Positions 14,538 to 18,150 of a stretch of 18,150 nt of DNA are shown piece after piece. Positions within the stretch are counted from its first letter, which is position 1; each line of letters begins with the position of its first letter. Under the pieces are notes generated by a model. It did not search any database, was not told the origin of the DNA, and was given only the letters and a program-made list of their open reading frames with translations. This DNA is from Propionibacteriaceae bacterium (GTDB taxonomy: Bacteria; Actinomycetota; Actinomycetes; Propionibacteriales; Propionibacteriaceae). The stretch covers positions 1 to 18,150 of the forward strand of contig JAIRVA010000274.1 in NCBI GenBank assembly GCA_031254155.1, given 5' to 3'. A program made the position numbers and the translations under genes.

Positions 14538-15620
14538 TTAACCCAGCTCTTTGGCCAGCATGGCACTACCGCCCGCCGGGCGGAAACCCATCGCCACGTT
14601 GATGGCCAACATGGGTGCGTTCTCGTGGGCGTTCTCCGTGAGGACCAGCGTGAGTTGCGGCGCCCGACGCGTCAGTCCGGCCGTGTTGGCGAGCTTCATG
14701 GCCAGGCCCAGACGGTGCCCCCGGTGATCCGGCAAGACCAGCGTCATCCACTGCCAGGCGACCGGGCAGCCGGGATCGTCGGGCCAGGTGTACTCCGTGA
14801 GACCGACCAACTCCCCGGTGGCGACGCACTCGGCCGCGGTCACCAGGTAGCACCGGCCCGCCTGCCGGTAGTCGTCGAGCATCCGCTCGACCCGCGCGCG
14901 GTCCCACGGGTCGTCGTCCCACTCGACCCCGCCCGCCGGTGCCTGCTGGGCAAAGGCTTGTCGGAGCCGGCCAACCGGTTCCAGCCACTCGTCCGGGATC
15001 ACCCCGTCCCAGGTGTGAAAACGGTAGCCACCACTGTGAGCCTGGGCGTCGGCGTCGAGCCGGGCGAACACGCCGGGATCCATCGGCAGTTCCAGGCAGG
15101 AGCGGCGTTCGGCCTGTTTCAGGTGGAACCCCCGGTGAAGCGCGAAGGCGACGCCGGCTGACGCCGGTGCCACGGCACCGGTCGGGCCTGTCACGTACGG
15201 TGCGTGGTCCTCGACGCCGGCGTACTGTGACCAGACGAGGACCAGCCGCCGCCCGGCATCGCGGACCACCGTCTCGCACCACTCCAGCAACACCGTACCG
15301 AGCCCCTGACGCCGCTGGGCCGGGAGGACCGACACCCCCGCGTACGCTTTCTCGAGGTCGCCCAGCACCGGGAGGCCGACGAAGGCCCACGCCAGGCCGA
15401 CGCGCGGATCGGCATCGTCAACGGCCAACACCCAGTGCTTGGTCTCGGTTGTCTCGTTGGCCCGCTCGACGACGCTGGCCTGGGCCGACCGCGCGGCGTC
15501 GGCAGAGCCCAGCTCCGCGCTGATGGCCCGGTCGATGGTGGCGACGGCCTCGTACAACCACCCGTGGCCAGAATCGGACGTGCGACCAACCGGGGGAATC
15601 GGGATAAGTTGAATGGTCAT
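14538..15620 (-). CDS. Tandem-domain GNAT family N-acetyltransferase
   Basis: A 360-residue protein made of two GNAT domains. The first has the acetyl-CoA loop QRRQGLG at 102-108 within VSVLPAQRRQGLGTVLLEW. The second has DHRGHRLG at 298-305, followed by LVLTENAHENAPMLAINVAMGF, a typical final beta-alpha element. Mycothiol synthase MshD also has two GNAT domains but is shorter, near 300 residues, and this sequence does not look like a clear match, so no gene symbol is given. The substrate is unknown. The ATG start has GAGGA four bases upstream. It stands alone on the minus strand, downstream of rpmG by about 91 bases, and converges on manA. Codon use resembles that of its neighbours. The GNAT family is sure; function is not. 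Confidence 0.88.
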   Translation of the reverse strand: MTIQLIPIPPVGRTSDSGHGWLYEAVATIDRAISAELGSADAARSAQASVVERANETTETKHWVLAVDDADPRVGLAWAFVGLPVLGDLEKAYAGVSVLPAQRRQGLGTVLLEWCETVVRDAGRRLVLVWSQYAGVEDHAPYVTGPTGAVAPASAGVAFALHRGFHLKQAERRSCLELPMDPGVFARLDADAQAHSGGYRFHTWDGVIPDEWLEPVGRLRQAFAQQAPAGGVEWDDDPWDRARVERMLDDYRQAGRCYLVTAAECVATGELVGLTEYTWPDDPGCPVAWQWMTLVLPDHRGHRLGLAMKLANTAGLTRRAPQLTLVLTENAHENAPMLAINVAMGFRPAGGSAMLAKELG

Positions 15621-15711
15621 AGCTTCCTCACGAAGACACAGTTCACAACTGCCTTGTCAACAGCGGTTCGCACCCTCAGGCGCGAGAGGAAGAAACCACC
15701 AGGGCGAGGGG

Positions 15712-15882
15712 TCAGCGGGTCTCGCGGTGCGCGACGTGCTTGCGGCAGCGCGGGCAGAACTTGCTGAGTTCCATGCGGTCGGGGTCGTTCCGGCGGTTCT
15801 TCTTGGTGATGTAGTTGCGCTCTTTGCACTCTGTGCACGCCAAAGTGATCTTGGGGCGGATCTCGCCTTGTTTCTTCGCCAT
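15712..15882 (-). CDS. rpmG: 50S ribosomal protein L33
   Basis: L33 is a small protein of the large ribosomal subunit. The 56-residue sequence begins MAKKQGEIRPKITLAC and carries two CxxC pairs, Cys16/Cys19 and Cys43/Cys46, which mark the zinc-binding form. The frame is open farther upstream to 15999, but those codons lie across tRNA-Met, so the start at 15880-15882 is used; GGAG and AGAGG stand just before it. It lies about 30 bases downstream of tRNA-Met and tRNA-Thr and is probably co-transcribed with them. Paralogues without cysteines often exist elsewhere in such genomes and are used under zinc shortage. Confidence 0.97.
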   Translation of the reverse strand: MAKKQGEIRPKITLACTECKERNYITKKNRRNDPDRMELSKFCPRCRKHVAHRETR

Positions 15883-15912
15883 CGTCCTCTCCGATCCTCG
15901 AACATTTCCCAG

Positions 15913-15986
15913 TAGCGGGAGCGGGACTTGAACCCGCGACCTAGCGATTATGAGCCGCTCGCTCTGACCGACTGAGCTATCCCGCC
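15913..15986 (-). tRNA. tRNA-Met (CAT), elongator type
   Basis: A full cloverleaf can be drawn: acceptor GGCGGGA with TCCCGCT, D stem GCTC/GAGC, anticodon arm AGCGG CTCATAA TCGCT, variable AGGTC, and T arm GCGGG TTCAAGT CCCGC. CCA is not encoded. The first acceptor pair is G-U rather than G-C. The sequence resembles elongator tRNA-Met of actinobacteria; a lysidine-type tRNA-Ile with the same CAT anticodon is less likely. Confidence 0.92.
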
Positions 15987-16019
15987 ACTGTCTGACCAAG
16001 TCAACCCTGATCAGACAAG

Positions 16020-16092
16020 AGCCCCCATGCAGAATCGAACTGCAGACCTTCTCCTTACCATGGAGACGCTCTACCGACTGAGCTATAGGGGC
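16020..16092 (-). tRNA. tRNA-Thr (GGT)
   Basis: The cloverleaf has acceptor GCCCCTA with TGGGGGC, D stem GCTC/GAGC, anticodon stem TCTCC/GGAGA with loop ATGGTAA (anticodon GGT), variable AGGTC and T arm TGCAG TTCGATT CTGCA, with a discriminator T. No CCA is encoded. It is 33 bases upstream of tRNA-Met in the same direction. Confidence 0.95.
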
Positions 16093-16102
16093 AAGCGAGT
16101 CA

Positions 16103-16132
16103 AAGATACACGAGAACGGGCCATTCCGCCAA
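16103..16132 (-). promoter_or_regulatory. Predicted promoter of the tRNA-Thr/tRNA-Met/rpmG unit
   Basis: On the minus strand TTGGCG (16127-16132) and TATCTT (16103-16108) are 18 bases apart, and TATCTT ends ten bases before tRNA-Thr. The spacing suits a housekeeping sigma factor promoter. The tRNA-Tyr terminator lies just upstream, so this unit needs its own promoter. Confidence 0.5.
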
Positions 16133-16147
16133 ATACCGCCGCGAATA

Positions 16148-16182
16148 CGATGAGGGCCGGGCGATTGGCCCGGCCCTCATCG
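16148..16182 (-). terminator. Strong hairpin terminator after tRNA-Tyr
   Basis: A perfect 15-base inverted repeat at 16148-16162 and 16168-16182 has a five-base loop and a GC-rich stem. It begins nine bases after the 3' end of tRNA-Tyr in the direction of transcription. A run of T does not follow it; only TATT comes next, as is common for terminators in high-GC actinobacteria. It should end the tRNA-Tyr transcript. Confidence 0.8.
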
Positions 16183-16190
16183 TGGGTAGG

Positions 16191-16273
16191 TGGCGGGTGA
16201 AGGATTTGAACCTCCGTAGGTTTACACCGACAGATTTACAGTCTGCTCCCATTGGCCGCTCGGGCAACCCGCC
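16191..16273 (-). tRNA. tRNA-Tyr (GTA)
   Basis: This 83-base class II tRNA has acceptor GGCGGGT with ACCCGCC, anticodon stem CAGA/TCTG with loop CTGTAAA (anticodon GTA), a long variable arm, and T arm with GGTTCAAATCC. The discriminator is A and CCA is not encoded. The long variable arm agrees with tyrosine identity in bacteria. Confidence 0.95.
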
Positions 16274-16291
16274 AGGACTTTCCAGCGCTTA

Positions 16292-16320
16292 ACCATAGCA
16301 CCCCCGGCGGTAGCCCACAA
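16292..16320 (-). promoter_or_regulatory. Predicted tRNA-Tyr promoter
   Basis: On the minus strand TTGTGG (16315-16320) and TATGGT (16292-16297) are 17 bases apart. The second hexamer is preceded by TGC, giving an extended -10 form. The tRNA begins 18 bases after the -10 box. It is tentative because it rests on hexamer matches only. Confidence 0.45.
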
Positions 16321-16382
16321 AGTCGCGCCCACGTCGCGGCGCCGGCGGCGCTGCAGCAGCGCGACGTGCTTGACTAGAGGGC

Positions 16383-17120
16383 ATGTTCCCGGGAATCGGT
16401 ACGGTTATCAACGTCGTCGCCATCGCGGCGGGGTGCGGTCTCGGCCTCCTCATGGGCCACCGCTTCCCCGAACGGACACGTTCCCTCGTCACCGTTGCGC
16501 TCGGACTCTTCACCCTCGTGATCGCCGGCTCGTCCATCGCCGGCGGGCTGTCACCGGCCCTCAGCGACCAGGTTGGCCCTAACGCACCCCTGCTGGTCGT
16601 CCTCTCGGCGCTGCTCGTCGGCGGGATCATCGGCTCGCTCATCCGTATCGAGGACCGGCTGGACGGTTTGGCGGAGAAGGTACGGGCCAGGGTGGCCGCC
16701 CGCGAGCAGGGCTCACGCTTCGTCGAGGGTGCGGTCACCTCGACCCTCATCTTCTGCGTCGGCCCGCTCGCCATCCTCGGCTCGCTCTCCGACGGACTCG
16801 GCGATGGGCCGCAACAACTCCTGGTCAAGTCGCTCATGGACGGCTTCGCGGCCACCGCCTTCGCCGCCACCTTCGGCGTGGGCGTGGTGGCCTCGATTAT
16901 CCCCGTCGCCCTCTACCAGGGCCTTCTGACGCTGCTCGGGGCGGCGGCGGGCAGTTTCCTCTCCCCTGGTGAGATCGACGCCCTCACCGCGACCGGCGGC
17001 GTCATCCTGCTGGGGCTCGGCATCCGCCTCATCGGGCTCAAACCTGTCCCCGTGGGTGACCTCCTGCCCGCCCTCGTCCTCGCCCCGGCCTTCACCGCCC
17101 TGGTGGGCGCGCTCGTGTAG
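16383..17120 (+). CDS. DUF554 family membrane protein
   Basis: A 245-residue membrane protein with about seven hydrophobic segments, starting with GIGTVINVVAIAAGCGLGLLMG. The LVGGIIGSLIRIEDRLDGLAEKV motif in the first half and FCVGPLAILGSLSDGL near residues 125-140 are hallmarks of DUF554 (YdfK-like) proteins, whose molecular role is not established. The start at 16383 has no well-spaced ribosome site. AGAGGG sits directly before it, too close to be ideal, so a leaderless start is possible. It is transcribed alone and converges on the YhhN-family gene with 14 bases between stop codons. No link to the glycopolymer locus is evident. Confidence 0.88.
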   Translation: MFPGIGTVINVVAIAAGCGLGLLMGHRFPERTRSLVTVALGLFTLVIAGSSIAGGLSPALSDQVGPNAPLLVVLSALLVGGIIGSLIRIEDRLDGLAEKVRARVAAREQGSRFVEGAVTSTLIFCVGPLAILGSLSDGLGDGPQQLLVKSLMDGFAATAFAATFGVGVVASIIPVALYQGLLTLLGAAAGSFLSPGEIDALTATGGVILLGLGIRLIGLKPVPVGDLLPALVLAPAFTALVGALV

Positions 17121-17136
17121 GTTCGTAAATGAACCT
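17119..17136. terminator. Short inverted repeat between convergent genes, possible bidirectional terminator
   Basis: AGGTTC and GAACCT form a perfect six-base stem with loop GTAAAT, placed exactly between the two convergent stop codons and using bases of both. The stem is short and no T run follows, so it would be a weak terminator at best. Confidence 0.35.
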
Positions 17137-17764
17137 ATGCCCAGGCGAAGCTGGCGACGATCAGGGACTGGGCGAGACAGTACGTCGCCATGATCCAGAA
17201 CGTACCGTGCCGTACTGGCCGGTCGTAGCGGTCCAGGCTGAGCAAGGTGTCGGAAACGTAGAACGCGGCGGCGCCGAGCATAGCCGGGAACCAGGCCCAG
17301 CCGAGGGCGGCGAAACGGGCGTACGCGGCGACACACAGCGCGGTGAGGAGGGCGAAGTAAGCGATGAAGCCGGGCAGCAGGCCGCCCAGCCCGGCCCGAA
17401 CCTTCGCGTACACCCAGAGGCTGACGAGGACCACCACCGCCGCGACCAGGCCGGCCCAGCCCCGGAGCGGGACTCCCCGCAGGAACAGGGCGACGTACAA
17501 CCCGTGGCCAAGCACGAACGCCACCCCGCCCAGGAAGAACCGCCGGCTCGTCTGGCCCAGGAGCAGCGCATCGCCGACGGTGGCCAGGCCCAGGGCGAGG
17601 ACGACCAACGGTGACACCGGCGATGCGGCGACCAGGTAGAAGACCACGAGGACGGGCATGAGTAGGGGCTTGGTCGCGCGGCGCAGTGACTCCTTCGCCG
17701 TGGCGCAGGCGACAAGGTGGACGACCGCCAGCACCACGAAGACCAGTATCACTCCACCCGCCAC
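17135..17764 (-). CDS. YhhN family membrane protein (lysoplasmalogenase-like)
   Basis: A 209-residue membrane protein with about eight hydrophobic segments. Motifs typical of the YhhN/TMEM86 family are present: ATKPLLMPVLVV near residues 30-41, GLATVGDALLL near 59-69, FLGGVAFVLGHGLY, FYVSDTLLSLDRYDRP near 167-182, and TYCLAQSLIV at the end. The animal member TMEM86B cleaves the vinyl-ether bond of lysoplasmalogens; the role of bacterial members is mostly unproved, so the enzyme activity is only suggested. The start is a GTG at 17762-17764, preceded by a GGGGAGGGAG ribosome site. It converges on the DUF554 gene. The next gene upstream is on the same strand 32 bases away, so the two may be co-transcribed. 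Confidence 0.87.
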   Translation of the reverse strand: MAGGVILVFVVLAVVHLVACATAKESLRRATKPLLMPVLVVFYLVAASPVSPLVVLALGLATVGDALLLGQTSRRFFLGGVAFVLGHGLYVALFLRGVPLRGWAGLVAAVVVLVSLWVYAKVRAGLGGLLPGFIAYFALLTALCVAAYARFAALGWAWFPAMLGAAAFYVSDTLLSLDRYDRPVRHGTFWIMATYCLAQSLIVASFAWA

Positions 17765-17796
17765 GACTCCCTCCCCGGCCCAAAGTTGCTACCAGT

Positions 17797-18150
17797 CTAG
17801 CGGGCCCTCCCGGCGTACGTGTTCAGCAGGGCCGCCGCCGTCCCGGCGTCGTCCACCGTGATGACGAAGCAGCGGTCGCCGCTCTGGGTGACCTGGAGTG
17901 CCGGTCCGGTCCGCAGGACGACCCCGGTCCGGCCGTTCCGGCCCACCCGCCAGCCCCAGCCGCCGAACTCGGCGAACGGGTTCACCTCGACCACGTCGGC
18001 GCGCTCAATCTCGTCCGCCGGGATGTACGCGCGGGGCCACCCCAGCGCCGACCGGACCGTGAGGCCGAAGACGTCGACCCGCACACTGAACTGGGTCATG
18101 GCGAGCAGCAAGACGAGCAGGCAGGCAGGTACCACCAGCATGCCCCAACT
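17797..18150 (-). CDS. Membrane protein with C-terminal PH-like domain, N-terminus cut by window end
   Basis: The frame is open to the window end, giving 117 visible residues. A Met codon at 18139-18141 could be the start, but a longer protein entering from outside is more likely. The visible part begins with a hydrophobic segment (LVVPACLLVLLLAM), then a domain with YIPADEIERADVVEV, EFGGWGWRVGRNGRTGVVLR and VITVDDAGTAAALLN. This ending is, as I recall, usual for actinobacterial DUF1648-type membrane proteins; I have not checked it. Function is unknown. It ends 32 bases before the YhhN-family gene on the same strand and may share its transcript. Confidence 0.65.
   Translation of the reverse strand, partial: SWGMLVVPACLLVLLLAMTQFSVRVDVFGLTVRSALGWPRAYIPADEIERADVVEVNPFAEFGGWGWRVGRNGRTGVVLRTGPALQVTQSGDRCFVITVDDAGTAAALLNTYAGRAR

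Noticed and set aside
15883..15999. N-terminal extension of rpmG
   Set aside because: The extra residues are a translation of tRNA-Met (SSVGQSERL type string), a well-known false peptide.
16713..17783. 356-residue minus-strand frame spanning the DUF554 and YhhN-family genes
   Set aside because: It crosses two real genes of opposite direction and shows no domain. The YhhN-family frame on the same strand is the real one.
1..18150. Search for CRISPR arrays, insertion sequences, integrases and attachment sites
   Set aside because: No regularly spaced repeats, transposase-like proteins or terminal inverted repeats were seen. The three tRNAs show no duplicated 3' end inside the window.

Overview
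The window comes from a high-G+C Gram-positive bacterium, most likely an actinobacterium. The clues are GC-rich third codon positions, a DUF3263 protein beside a LytR-CpsA-Psr (LCP) ligase, a fused rmlC-rmlD gene, and several genes that appear to be read from leaderless promoters. A member of the Propionibacteriaceae or a relative would fit, but that is an inference from gene content and general memory; no search was run.

Positions 1-14518 hold a cell-envelope glycopolymer locus. It opens with the 3' part of a UDP-GlcNAc 2-epimerase (wecB-like), followed on the + strand by three tightly packed genes: a GtrA-type small membrane protein, a DPM1-like GT2 glycosyltransferase and a large GT-C membrane glycosyltransferase. 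Together these look like a three-part lipid-linked sugar relay that adds a sugar outside the membrane. A five-gene minus-strand operon runs from 9058 down to 3791: rmlA, a LicD-family transferase, a Wzx-like flippase and two GT4 glycosyltransferases. The last four are joined by 4-base start/stop overlaps. Divergent from rmlA are rmlB and a fused rmlC-rmlD gene, which complete dTDP-L-rhamnose synthesis. An LCP ligase, which attaches finished polymers to peptidoglycan, and a DUF3263 protein follow on the minus strand. A class I mannose-6-phosphate isomerase closes this part on the + strand.

Positions 14538-18150 are ordinary chromosome: a tandem-domain GNAT acetyltransferase, ribosomal protein L33 (rpmG), tRNA-Met(CAT), tRNA-Thr(GGT) and tRNA-Tyr(GTA), a DUF554 membrane protein, a YhhN-family membrane protein, and the C-terminal part of a membrane protein with a PH-like domain cut by the window end.

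The genes suggest this pathway: WecB supplies UDP-ManNAc, Rml proteins supply dTDP-rhamnose, the GT4 enzymes assemble a lipid-linked repeat, Wzx flips it, LicD adds a phospho-substituent, the Gtr-like trio adds a side sugar, and LCP attaches the polymer to the wall. No initiating phosphoglycosyltransferase and no clear Wzy polymerase lie inside the window. The most interesting signal is a run of ten C residues in the last codons of licD. A one-base gain would remove the conserved LicD C-terminus and fuse licD in frame to the flippase gene, which makes this a candidate phase-variation switch.
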